Of a stretch of 13,012 nucleotides of DNA, positions 1 to 8,968 are shown piece after piece. The translations under genes and the position numbers were made by a program. A model generated the notes under the pieces. It was not told where the DNA came from and ran no database searches. It worked only from the letters and a program-made list of their open reading frames with translations. This DNA is from Candidatus Cloacimonadota bacterium (GTDB lineage: Bacteria; Cloacimonadota; Cloacimonadia; Cloacimonadales; TCS61), in the NCBI GenBank assembly GCA_030638385.1, contig DAOWES010000024.1, positions 1 through 13,012 of the forward strand. Reading direction: 5' to 3'. Within the stretch, counting starts at the first letter, position 1. Each line of letters begins with the position of its first letter.

Positions 1-1
1 T

Positions 2-3000
2 GCCGAGGGTGGAAATAATTATAATAGTAATCGTGATGATGAAAACAGTAGGGCCAAAGATTTTGTGATTGAATTTCGCCAAGATTTGAATCTTCAGTTA
101 CGAGGAACTGTTGGCGAGAAGATTCATGTAGATGTAAATCATCGTAGCTCAAATAAAGATATTATAGCTGAACCATCAGATGTGAATATTAGCTATGAAG
201 GTAATGAAGATGAAGTTGTAGAAATGATCGATGGTGGAAATATTTCTCTTTCGCTTTCCGGTTCAAAATACATCTCTTATAGTGCTTCTTCCAAGGGATT
301 ATTTGGAATAAAAACTAAAATGAATGTTGGAAATCTGGCGATAACTGCCATTGTTGGTCAAGATCAAGCAAAAAAAGATACAAAGACTTATGATAATTTG
401 GCGGAAGCAGATTCGAGTATTGTTTCCAGTAAGGCTTATGTGAATAAAACACACTATTTTCTTAGTGAACCACAAGAACTTTATGAGATATTCCGGAAAG
501 GCGATCAAGTATCGGTAAATAATAAGATGGTTCCAATTCCGGACGGTTGGGTTGGAAACGCTATTAAAACCAATAGTGATGGAAGTTGGATGCTTACTTC
601 TTCGGCAAATGTGGTTTTACCCGATAATGCAAATGATTTTTTTCTATATCGCGATGATGCCACTGCTTCAAACAACGATGCAGCAATTCCCGGAGTGGAG
701 TGGGATGACCCTACTTACGATTGGGATGATGATAATGATATTCCATATCATTTCGATATTTTGGTGGAAGGAACTGATTATATGGTGGATTATGATTCCG
801 GTATTGTTTATCTTGCCGGAAATGTGGATAAGGACCATACTATTGGCGTTACATATACCACAAATAGTGGGAGGGTTATTGGTGATGCTTCCTCCAATCC
901 TGTTAAAGTTAAATTATTAAAAAAGATGAATCAGGATTATGTTGATGATTCTCATTATTGGAAATTACAAATAAGAAATATATATAGTATGGGGTTAGAA
1001 GGTGGTATCAAAGCAGAAGGCTTTGAATTGAACGTATATAATGAAGTGGAAGCAGATGGTACATTTAATTACAAAGTTATCACAGATCCAAGCTCGGAAG
1101 ATTATGTTCATTTCCCGGAAGAATTAATTGCCGAATATGCCAATATTAATCCTGATGGAACCTATTATAACCAATACTTGCGCTTAGATACAAACGAAGA
1201 TGGAAAGATTAATGGCGATGATAAAACTATAAATTTGGATTCAGGCTATATTATTTTCCCATTTTTGGAACCATTCAAACCACTTCAAGATACACTCATT
1301 TACATCGAAGATGGTATTGGTGTGTTGAATAGTGAAGTGAAGATGAATATGATGATAAAAGGTGAAGTTGGTAGAAGTTCAATTAGCCTGGGAATAAATA
1401 TTCTACCCGGAAGTGTGATAGTGATGATTGGGCCTGATAAAGAAAAATTGATCGAAAACATAGATTATATTGTAGATTATGATTTTGGTGATGTAACTTT
1501 ACTTTCTGAAAAAGCCAAAGATACCACTAAAGAGATCTTCATCGATTATCAGTTCAAACCGTTGTTTGCAGTCGATAGCAAAACTATTTTTGGGCTTAGA
1601 GCTGATTTGGATCTTAGTGACAATATTAAATTAGGTGGAACTTTTATTTATCAATCGGAGAAAGTAAAAGAAGATCGACCTAAAATTGGTAATGAGAACA
1701 GAACAGTAATTTTGGCTGATATTGATGGTGAGATAGAGTATGATTTACCTTTTGTTACTCGGGCCATAGATTGGCTCCCATTGATAAAAACCGACGAGAA
1801 TTCATCAGTTTCTTTGTCAGCAGAGGCGGCTGTAAGTCTTACCAAAATATATGGTTCCGATAAGCAGCGAAACAAGAAAGAAGCATATTTGGAAGATATG
1901 GAATCAATCTTAGAATTATATCCATTGGGTGTGCAGCGTGGAGGTTGGGTGCCTTCTAGTCAGCCATATCATAGTTCCAATTATGGAAAAGCAACTGTAA
2001 ATTGGTTTAATCCCGAAGATGTCCGTTCCGAAGACGTTTATATCCCCAGCTCTTTGGCACCGGATGAACTTACTGACATTGTCCCGGTTATGGCGCTCAG
2101 AATGAAACCAAATGAACTTTCCAATCCGGGAGTTAGTAACCTTTATTGGTCCGGATTAATGAAGTATATTGGTAATGAGGTCGATTTTTCCAGTAAGAAA
2201 TATGTCGAATTTTTGATAAAGGTAAATGATGATCCTCAAACGTTGCAAAAACCATATGTAAAAATGCATATAGATTTGGGTAATGTGAGTGAGGATTTTT
2301 ATACAGAATTTGGTGGATTGGGAGTTTTGAATAAAGAGCAAGACGATGCTGGTACATTTGGTAATGAACAAGATGTGGGACTTGATGGAATTGCCAACGG
2401 AGAACTCGGAGATGACCCCAATGACCATTATGACGCCACCCTGGTAAAGGTGTATGGAGAAGAAGAATATCCTAATATTAATGGAACTGAAAATAATAAT
2501 AATAAACTAGATACTGAAGATCTTGATGATAATAGTGTTTTAAATACAGCCGAAATTTTTTATGAATATTCGGTTGAACTGAATGAAGATAGATATTTGC
2601 AAAGTGAATATAACGGTTGGCGATTGTATCGAATTCCGCTGAATGATGAAAAGAATTTTCAAATTATTTCAAATAATAGCAGTAAAAAACCGGACTTGAA
2701 AAAAGTGAGCTATGCCAGAATTTGGTTTGAGATGGAGCAAGAGTGTAAGGTGAAGCTTGTATATTTGGATATTGTGGGAAATAAGTGGATTGATGACCCG
2801 ATTAGAAGAATTGATAATAGTGAGATTTCGGAAACGGAATTAAATAATAATAATGAAAGTATGAATATCGGGATTGTTGATAATCAGAAGAATTCACACT
2901 ATATTCCTGCTCCCGGTACCATTATTGAAAAAAAGGGAGAAAGTCCGTTAGAACAATCGTTGATTATCGATTATGGAAATCTGCAAACTAATCATTATGG

Positions 3001-5782
3001 TTTGGCAATTCAAGAGTTCACTGAGGCCTTTAATTTTTTGGGGTATGAACGCATTCGCTTTTGGGTTTATGGTGAAGAAACGGAAGGATTTATCGGAGAT
3101 TATGCAGATCAAAATTTGATAATTCGTATTGGTGCGAATGAAACAAACTACTATGAAATTCGTAAACCTCTTATTATTCGAGATTATCGCGCAGAAGTGA
3201 ATGATAGCCAGGAATCGATCATGAAGTTCGATTATTGGGATGATGAGGATAATCCGGAAATTGATATATTGTTTTCTGATCTTACTTTCTTAAAGAATGA
3301 AACTGATCCAATTATTATTGATAATGGCGAATATTTATCTTATGAAAAAGATGGTTATGAGTTTAGACGAATCGGAAATCCGACTTTATCAAATATAAAA
3401 GAGCTTAGTTTGGGAATTGAAGCAACGGAAGATTTTTCCGGAAGTATTTATTTTGATGATATTAGAGTGGCAAATCCTTTTAACGAGCCGGGCTATGCCG
3501 GTTTTGCCAATTTTGAAACAAAGTTGGCAGATTTAGCTTTTTTCTCAGCTAATGTGGAAGTGAAATCTCAAAACTTTAATACCTCTACAACCAGGTCCCA
3601 AAATTATATTTATGATGAAGAAACTAAATTGAACCTATCTAGTAGTCTCTCTCTTCATAAATTATTGCCGGCGGAATGGGGCATGAATATCCCCCTTTCA
3701 TTTAAAAGAGACCAAAGTCTTAGACATTCTCGTTTCAAATCAAACTCAGATATTCTGCGTGAAAATTTAAATGATGAAGAGAAAGATCGTGAGCAAACAA
3801 AGTCACTTGTTTATCGTAGTACAATTAAAATATCACAGAGTAAAATCCCAAGATATAAAATATTGGAATATCTTGTGAAAAACAATACTTTGGAAGGCTC
3901 ATTGCAGAAGAAATTCAATTCTACTCCCAATAATGCCGATTCAACTTTTTCATATAGTGCCAAACATAAATATAATTTGGTGAAAGATGAAGATGACGTG
4001 GAATTAAAAATTTGGTCGGACATCTGCCAAAAATTTCTAAAAACAGAGCACCATTTGTATCTCTTCCCAACTTTAATTTCAAACGTTGTGAACTATGAAG
4101 CTGAATTCCCCAATCGTTGGAATTGGGAAACAGTGTCAGATTCACTTCCACATTGGGAGATTGCTGCGAATAATGATACGATAAAAACTGTTAGAACTAC
4201 CACAAATGTGAATTATAAAATGTTTAATGACCTCTCCTTTACATATAAATTGCAAACCTCCAGAGATATGATGAAAACAAATTATTGGAATGATCTGAAT
4301 ATCGGAACGGAAAACAAGCGTGACCAAGATATTAGCTTTGATTATAAACCGGATTTGTTTAAAGCAATTACCAGCATAGATTTTGATGGCTCGGTTGATT
4401 ATAATGATCGTCGAATTCAAGAAAGTTCTACCAGCGATTCTTTGCACGCATTCCATTATCAAGGTGGAATAATTAGAGACTTTGGTGCCCGTGTAACCTT
4501 AAAAAATCGTGATCTGATTTCAGGTTTCGGTAATTGGTTACAAGAAAGGATGATTCCTAAGAGAATAGAAAATGGAGAGCTAAGTTCCAATCCTCCAGAA
4601 GAACAAAATGAGGAAGCTAGAGAAGACGAATTTGTGGAGCCGGGAGCAATTGCTGAACCGGGTTTTGAGAATATATCAGACAATAATACCAGTCAGTTCT
4701 TATCGGAATTAGGGAATATGGAGCTAAGATCGGAAGAAGACCCGGAAGAAAAACTTCAGATGCTAATGAATAAGTCTGATGATAGTGAAGAAGAAGAAGA
4801 AGACGTTTATAAAGCACCTCTGCTTGTACGAGTTGTAAATTATATTGGTAGATTGGAAAATATAACAGTTAAATATGATAATAATTATAAAACCAATTTT
4901 GATAATCTGAAACAACGTCCGGATTTATGGTATCAAATTGGTATGCCAAATATTTTACGCGAAGAACCTGATACTCTATTTGTTGAAGATGGCTCTATTA
5001 TCGAAATTCTTTCTGAAGAGATAACGATGAAAAATATTTCCGATAAAATTTCTACTTCGACAAGTTTCCAAATATTAAATAATTTAAGTACTAGTTGGCG
5101 TTATTCATGGGAAGTTTCAAAAAGATTCAACACTAATAAAGAATCTCGTAGGGTTGTTTTCCCTGATGTTTCTGTTACACTTAGCGAACTTGAAAAAATT
5201 ATTCATTTAGAAAATTTCCTTACAAGCTCGCGATTATCTAGCTCTTTTTCATTAATAGTGGAAGAAAGTGGAGATATCGATTTTGTGAAAGCGGAGAGAA
5301 GAACCGAAAGAATTGCACTTTCTCCATTGATCGCTTGGAATGGAAATTTTGGAGATAATTTAAGTAGTAGTATCTCTTTAGATCACTCTCAAATGGAAGA
5401 GACAGATTTCTATTATACTCAAAATTATAATGTGATTGTTAGCGAGATTATAAATTCCATTAATGGAAATATTTCATACTCTTTTAAAGCTCCGCGTGGT
5501 ATTAATATCCCCTTTATTGGCAATAGACTAAGATTTAAGAATGAACTTACTGCCAGCGTTGCGGTGAGTTATGAACATAAACTGAACCGAACAGATGGTC
5601 GTGAAGATATAAAAACTAACCTTGATAGAACTGCTTATAGCATTACTCCAAGTGCTTCTTATAGATTTAGCAATAATATCAATGGCGGTCTCTCTTATAA
5701 ATATGATTGGAGCAAAGATACTACCAATGAATTAGAACTAATTACCAGTAGATTGGGTATTTGGGTAGAGATTAAGTTCTAA
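2..5782 (+). CDS. sprA: SprA/Sov-family type IX secretion outer-membrane translocon, 5'-partial
   Basis: This is the C-terminal 1926 residues of a giant outer-membrane protein; the frame is open to the left edge, so the true start and signal peptide lie upstream. In the FCB group SprA/Sov forms the very large beta-barrel through which type IX secretion substrates cross the outer membrane. Family hallmarks seen, numbering from the first codon here: a GTVGEKIHVDVN segment near residue 35, the GLFGIK stretch near 100, two DYxVDYDxGxVxL repeats near 260 and 490, an EF-hand-like DTNEDGKINGDD at about 396, the YLEDMES motif at 629, a second Asp/Asn-rich calcium-type segment near 830-850, and a PLEQSLIIDYGNL motif near 980. 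The remainder alternates in beta-strand fashion and ends in a terminal Phe, as outer-membrane barrels do. A very acidic insertion lies near 1520-1600. Full-length homologues exceed 2000 residues, so only the N-terminal portion is missing. Family assignment is firm; participation in type IX secretion here is inferred. Confidence 0.88.
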   Translation, partial: AEGGNNYNSNRDDENSRAKDFVIEFRQDLNLQLRGTVGEKIHVDVNHRSSNKDIIAEPSDVNISYEGNEDEVVEMIDGGNISLSLSGSKYISYSASSKGLFGIKTKMNVGNLAITAIVGQDQAKKDTKTYDNLAEADSSIVSSKAYVNKTHYFLSEPQELYEIFRKGDQVSVNNKMVPIPDGWVGNAIKTNSDGSWMLTSSANVVLPDNANDFFLYRDDATASNNDAAIPGVEWDDPTYDWDDDNDIPYHFDILVEGTDYMVDYDSGIVYLAGNVDKDHTIGVTYTTNSGRVIGDASSNPVKVKLLKKMNQDYVDDSHYWKLQIRNIYSMGLEGGIKAEGFELNVYNEVEADGTFNYKVITDPSSEDYVHFPEELIAEYANINPDGTYYNQYLRLDTNEDGKINGDDKTINLDSGYIIFPFLEPFKPLQDTLIYIEDGIGVLNSEVKMNMMIKGEVGRSSISLGINILPGSVIVMIGPDKEKLIENIDYIVDYDFGDVTLLSEKAKDTTKEIFIDYQFKPLFAVDSKTIFGLRADLDLSDNIKLGGTFIYQSEKVKEDRPKIGNENRTVILADIDGEIEYDLPFVTRAIDWLPLIKTDENSSVSLSAEAAVSLTKIYGSDKQRNKKEAYLEDMESILELYPLGVQRGGWVPSSQPYHSSNYGKATVNWFNPEDVRSEDVYIPSSLAPDELTDIVPVMALRMKPNELSNPGVSNLYWSGLMKYIGNEVDFSSKKYVEFLIKVNDDPQTLQKPYVKMHIDLGNVSEDFYTEFGGLGVLNKEQDDAGTFGNEQDVGLDGIANGELGDDPNDHYDATLVKVYGEEEYPNINGTENNNNKLDTEDLDDNSVLNTAEIFYEYSVELNEDRYLQSEYNGWRLYRIPLNDEKNFQIISNNSSKKPDLKKVSYARIWFEMEQECKVKLVYLDIVGNKWIDDPIRRIDNSEISETELNNNNESMNIGIVDNQKNSHYIPAPGTIIEKKGESPLEQSLIIDYGNLQTNHYGLAIQEFTEAFNFLGYERIRFWVYGEETEGFIGDYADQNLIIRIGANETNYYEIRKPLIIRDYRAEVNDSQESIMKFDYWDDEDNPEIDILFSDLTFLKNETDPIIIDNGEYLSYEKDGYEFRRIGNPTLSNIKELSLGIEATEDFSGSIYFDDIRVANPFNEPGYAGFANFETKLADLAFFSANVEVKSQNFNTSTTRSQNYIYDEETKLNLSSSLSLHKLLPAEWGMNIPLSFKRDQSLRHSRFKSNSDILRENLNDEEKDREQTKSLVYRSTIKISQSKIPRYKILEYLVKNNTLEGSLQKKFNSTPNNADSTFSYSAKHKYNLVKDEDDVELKIWSDICQKFLKTEHHLYLFPTLISNVVNYEAEFPNRWNWETVSDSLPHWEIAANNDTIKTVRTTTNVNYKMFNDLSFTYKLQTSRDMMKTNYWNDLNIGTENKRDQDISFDYKPDLFKAITSIDFDGSVDYNDRRIQESSTSDSLHAFHYQGGIIRDFGARVTLKNRDLISGFGNWLQERMIPKRIENGELSSNPPEEQNEEAREDEFVEPGAIAEPGFENISDNNTSQFLSELGNMELRSEEDPEEKLQMLMNKSDDSEEEEEDVYKAPLLVRVVNYIGRLENITVKYDNNYKTNFDNLKQRPDLWYQIGMPNILREEPDTLFVEDGSIIEILSEEITMKNISDKISTSTSFQILNNLSTSWRYSWEVSKRFNTNKESRRVVFPDVSVTLSELEKIIHLENFLTSSRLSSSFSLIVEESGDIDFVKAERRTERIALSPLIAWNGNFGDNLSSSISLDHSQMEETDFYYTQNYNVIVSEIINSINGNISYSFKAPRGINIPFIGNRLRFKNELTASVAVSYEHKLNRTDGREDIKTNLDRTAYSITPSASYRFSNNINGGLSYKYDWSKDTTNELELITSRLGIWVEIKF

Positions 5783-5805
5783 AAGGTATTCGAAGTGATA
5801 ATTTC

Positions 5806-5841
5806 TTGACATTGAGGATATGGTAACACCTGTTGATATCC
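5806..5841 (+). promoter_or_regulatory. Possible promoter/operator region upstream of the lipid-transport cassette
   Basis: A perfect TTGACA hexamer lies at 5806-5811, in the gap between the sprA stop and the MCE gene. Just downstream, 5816-5841 forms an imperfect dyad: GGATAT pairs with ATATCC and inside it AACA pairs with TGTT. No convincing -10 hexamer occurs at the usual 16-18 base distance, so promoter activity is uncertain. The dyad could be an operator or a weak RNA hairpin. It has no following T-run, so it is not a typical intrinsic terminator. Confidence 0.25.
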
Positions 5842-5870
5842 GATCTTATGTTTGGAAAATCTACTCAAAT

Positions 5871-5876
5871 GAGGAG
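5871..5876 (+). promoter_or_regulatory. Ribosome binding site deciding the MCE gene start
   Basis: GAGGAG lies 8 bases before the ATG at 5885 and only 5 before the in-frame TTG at 5882. The spacing and the stronger codon favour ATG. Confidence 0.6.
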
Positions 5877-5884
5877 TTTATTTG

Positions 5885-6811
5885 ATGGTTAGCAAAGCAC
5901 AAAAATTTAGGTTAGGACTTTTTATTACGGTTTTTTCAACATTAATGATCGTTTTCATTATCTTGGTAGCCGGCAATAAACTAATGGAAAAACGTGATTA
6001 TTACTCGATTAAATATAGCGAAATTTCTGTGAGTGGCTTGCAGGTTGGGGGCTCGGTAAAATTCTATGGTATCAATGTCGGAAGAGTTGATGATATAATT
6101 ATTGATCCTGATGATATTAGAAATGTGATAGTTAAAATCAGCGTGAAAGAGGGTACTCCTATCAAACGAGATATGACGGCAGCTCTTACTCCTGTGGGAA
6201 TTACCGGACTTTTGCAGGTAGAACTTAGAGGTGGAACCAATGAAGCAGATCTTTTGGAACCCGGTTCCATTATCAAAGCAGGAGTTTCTACTTTCGAGAA
6301 TATCAGTGGTAAAGCAGAAATCTTAAGCGAAAAACTTGAACTGGTAATGAATAATTTTATCGAATTAACCGGGCAGGAAAATAAAGATAAGATAAATAAT
6401 ATTATTAGCAATGTAGATAATTTCATCGTTCAAAGTCAGCAACCATTTGGTAGAGTAATCACAGAGTTGGATACAATGTCGAAAGAGATAACTCTGCTTG
6501 TGAAAAATCTAAATGAAACCACTACCAAGATTAATAATGTGTTAGCTTCAGAACATTTTAATAATATTATGAGTAATACAGATAAATTTACTTCAGAGCT
6601 TGGAGAACTACAAGTTGGAGAAGTGGTGAATAATCTTAATAAGACGATTCTCGAAGTTGATAATGCAGTTCGGCAGATAAATATAACTCATCTAAGTGGA
6701 AAACAGGATTTGTTAGTAACGTTAGAAAAATTGCGTGAAACGATAGATTATTTAAATGAATTTTCACGTATGCTTACCGAAGATCCAACCATATTATTAA
6801 GAGGGAAATAG
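5885..6811 (+). CDS. mlaD: MlaD-like MCE-domain protein of lipid ABC transporter
   Basis: This 308-residue protein is anchored in the inner membrane by one N-terminal helix (about residues 10-30, hydrophobic LGLFITVFSTLMIVFIIL) and exposes the rest to the periplasm. A single MCE domain follows (about 38-130), with the family pattern SGLQVGGSVKFYGINVGRVDDI, then a PVGITGLLQVEL segment and a GSIIKAG end. MCE proteins assemble as hexameric rings on the MlaE permease and pass phospholipid or other hydrophobic cargo through a central pore. Residues about 135-295 are predicted helical and Asn/Glu/Leu-rich, resembling the C-terminal helices that form a needle in PqiB. The protein is longer than E. 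coli MlaD, mainly because of this tail. It ends in DPTILLRGK, a motif often seen at the end of single-MCE proteins. It is the first gene of the cassette; the next gene begins 9 bases later. Cargo and direction of transport cannot be read from sequence. Confidence 0.88.
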   Translation: MVSKAQKFRLGLFITVFSTLMIVFIILVAGNKLMEKRDYYSIKYSEISVSGLQVGGSVKFYGINVGRVDDIIIDPDDIRNVIVKISVKEGTPIKRDMTAALTPVGITGLLQVELRGGTNEADLLEPGSIIKAGVSTFENISGKAEILSEKLELVMNNFIELTGQENKDKINNIISNVDNFIVQSQQPFGRVITELDTMSKEITLLVKNLNETTTKINNVLASEHFNNIMSNTDKFTSELGELQVGEVVNNLNKTILEVDNAVRQINITHLSGKQDLLVTLEKLRETIDYLNEFSRMLTEDPTILLRGK

Positions 6812-6815
6812 GGAG
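6810..6815 (+). promoter_or_regulatory. Ribosome binding site deciding the lipoprotein start
   Basis: AGGGAG overlaps the stop codon of the MCE gene and lies 5 bases before ATG 6821. An alternative in-frame GTG at 6815 falls inside this site, so ATG is preferred and gives a better signal peptide start (MRKYQ). Confidence 0.55.
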
Positions 6816-6820
6816 TGATT

Positions 6821-8962
6821 ATGAGGAAATATCAAATTTTTATTATACTTAGCTTATTGTTGCTATTAGTTGGTTGTGCTCGTAATGAGGTTTTCACTCG
6901 CAATTATTATATCCTGGAATATTATGGACATTCTGAAAAAGAGGAACTTTTTCAAGATGAACCATTGGATAATTCTGTGTTAGTGATGGATTCAAGAGTT
7001 TCTCGAACCTATGATCGCCGACAAATTGTTAGAAGACAATATGGCCCTAAAATTCAGTATGCAGAGTACGATCTTTGGGGTGTTAAGCTTTCCGATATCA
7101 TCCCGGATTTAATCGCAAAAAGATTGAAGAATTATAATAGTTTCAAGCAAGTTCAACGCGAATATTTCAAGGAAATCCCGGATTATCAGATTATGACAAT
7201 GATCAATAATATCGAGATTTTGGAATCGGAAAACTTAATGCAAGCTCGATTAAATATCGAATTTGTTCTCAGGCGCGGCGATGGTGAAGGAGTGCTATTA
7301 AGACATTATGTGAATCGAGAAGAGAATATAGCGGATTTAACAATCGATACATTTGTGCAAACTATCAATGACATTGTACTTGAAGAAACCGATGTTTTTA
7401 TCAAAAAGATCAATGCGTTTATGGCAGGAGAGGAAATTGTTGTTGAAGATGAAGATAGCAAAGAAAGCATCGATTTTTCATTAATTGATCTTTATAGAGA
7501 AGATATTGCCGGCGGTTCAGGATTGTTATTTATGCCAGCACTTACAAATTCCGAAAATGAGCCATATTACCAAATAATTGATGGGCAAGGTAATTCCACC
7601 ATCGGCAGATTTGGCGAAGCAAAAGCGTTGATGGAAGGTAAGTATAGTGTGGTGTATGGTTCCGGAGATGCCAGCCAAAAAATGCGAAAAGAAAAGATCG
7701 AGATAATCCCTCGCTATAAGCAGATTGTTGAACCGGATTGGGGTTGTTTGATTGTTGATGTAATCGATAAAAGCAGAAATTATGCCAAAGTTGCTTATGA
7801 GATTTTTGATATTGGAACAGGTGAAAGTTTTGGTTCTGATTTTCCGGCTGAAGAAGAGGTGGGGGAGTTAGATAAGGTTTGGGTGTTGAAACCGGGAATT
7901 TACAAAGTAACAATCAATAGTGAACCTTTTAATACTTACAGCAATTTCACTACTGTGCAAGTGGATAATAATAAAGCAAAACAGCTTACAATTGTGGTGG
8001 ATACTGATGAAGATGGAAATCCTCTTGATATGGTGGGTGCCGGAGTTTTGACAGATATTTATGATGTGAAAAATCTCTCGAATCTTAAATTTTTCAATGC
8101 AATTCATGCGAATGTAAATTTTAATAGTGATAATAGTTTGGATTCTGAAAAACAAGTTTATAATATTATAGCTAACGCCCAATTTGATAATAGCATTGTC
8201 TATGACAATTATCCATACCATTTTTCTTTTAAGGCTATTATTGAAGCGGGTATGACTAAATCTACTGATACTGAATTTAGAAAATCTTCCGATGATATTA
8301 ATATCAAAAATACTTTTCTCTATTATTTCTTCGAAGATATCGGTTTTTACGGTAGATTTGATGCGCGTACACATCTGATGAAAGATATCTTTTATTCGGA
8401 AGATCCTGTAAATTATGCCAAATTTGATGTAGATGGTAAGTTAACAGAATATAAAGAAAATCAATTTGAGTTTGAATTAAAACCTCCCATTTTACCTTTT
8501 AAAATTAAAGAGGGCTTGGGAGTGAATTACCGGATTCTAAAGAAAAGTAAATCAAACTTAAGCGTAAGAGCCGGTTTAGGATTACGTCAGACCTTTAACT
8601 CAAACGTTTATAGTTGGGTTAAAGATGGCTATAATGACACTATTGGCGAAATAGAGATAAAGAATGCGAAAAAATATGTTGAAGAAGAGTATAGCTTTAC
8701 TCAAGGAACCGAATTTTCTGTAGTGGCCAGTTTCCAGTTGCCAATTGGGTTAACTTATACGACCAATGCCGATATTCTTATCCCATTTACTAGTGATGAA
8801 GCTATTTCTGCTGAATGGGAAAACTCATTTGATTTGAGGCTTTTTAAATATCTCTCATTAAACTATAAACTGAAATTACAAAATAGTATACCGGAGCAAG
8901 GAGCAGAATATCTGCTAAGTGAACACAGCTTATTCTTGCGAGTAACATATTTCTTACGCTAA
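6821..8962 (+). CDS. ABC-transport auxiliary (PqiC-like) lipoprotein with beta-sandwich and barrel-like extension
   Basis: This 713-residue lipoprotein has a signal peptide ending in the lipobox LVGC with Cys19; Ala at +2 (no Asp) agrees with outer-membrane delivery. Residues about 25-205 match the ABC-transport auxiliary lipoprotein family (PqiC/YmbA type): YYILEY at the mature start, then VSRTYDRRQIVRRQYGPKI and the YDLWGVKLSDIIPDLIAKRL block, and a long helix ending in ETDVFIKKI. In that family the lipoprotein is the outer-membrane partner of an MCE complex. Typical members are near 200 residues; this one continues for another 500. About 228-300 and 306-395 look like two beta-sandwich (PEGA or carboxypeptidase-regulatory-like) units, the second containing KPGIYKVTI. 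From about 415 to the end the sequence alternates polar and hydrophobic residues with many aromatics and finishes in SLFLRVTYFLR, as expected of an outer-membrane beta-barrel. The N-terminal assignment is firm; the middle and barrel calls are inference from residue pattern. The next gene starts 6 bases later. Confidence 0.75.
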   Translation: MRKYQIFIILSLLLLLVGCARNEVFTRNYYILEYYGHSEKEELFQDEPLDNSVLVMDSRVSRTYDRRQIVRRQYGPKIQYAEYDLWGVKLSDIIPDLIAKRLKNYNSFKQVQREYFKEIPDYQIMTMINNIEILESENLMQARLNIEFVLRRGDGEGVLLRHYVNREENIADLTIDTFVQTINDIVLEETDVFIKKINAFMAGEEIVVEDEDSKESIDFSLIDLYREDIAGGSGLLFMPALTNSENEPYYQIIDGQGNSTIGRFGEAKALMEGKYSVVYGSGDASQKMRKEKIEIIPRYKQIVEPDWGCLIVDVIDKSRNYAKVAYEIFDIGTGESFGSDFPAEEEVGELDKVWVLKPGIYKVTINSEPFNTYSNFTTVQVDNNKAKQLTIVVDTDEDGNPLDMVGAGVLTDIYDVKNLSNLKFFNAIHANVNFNSDNSLDSEKQVYNIIANAQFDNSIVYDNYPYHFSFKAIIEAGMTKSTDTEFRKSSDDINIKNTFLYYFFEDIGFYGRFDARTHLMKDIFYSEDPVNYAKFDVDGKLTEYKENQFEFELKPPILPFKIKEGLGVNYRILKKSKSNLSVRAGLGLRQTFNSNVYSWVKDGYNDTIGEIEIKNAKKYVEEEYSFTQGTEFSVVASFQLPIGLTYTTNADILIPFTSDEAISAEWENSFDLRLFKYLSLNYKLKLQNSIPEQGAEYLLSEHSLFLRVTYFLR

Positions 8963-8968
8963 TTAAAG

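Noticed and set aside
552..920. 122-codon plus-strand frame inside sprA, rich in Met and Ile, looking membrane-like
   Set aside because: It is a shifted reading of the Asp/Asn-rich sprA coding sequence (GAT codons read as ATG/ATT); the hydrophobicity is an artefact.
4785..4803. GAA triplet run as a microsatellite or phase-variable tract
   Set aside because: It is short, and changes in whole codons would not shift the frame; noted only as part of the acidic loop.
7868..8374. 168-codon open frame on the minus strand inside the lipoprotein gene
   Set aside because: It lies wholly opposite a gene with clear family matches; its translation is Ile-rich with no recognisable motif, as expected of an antisense shadow in AT-rich DNA.
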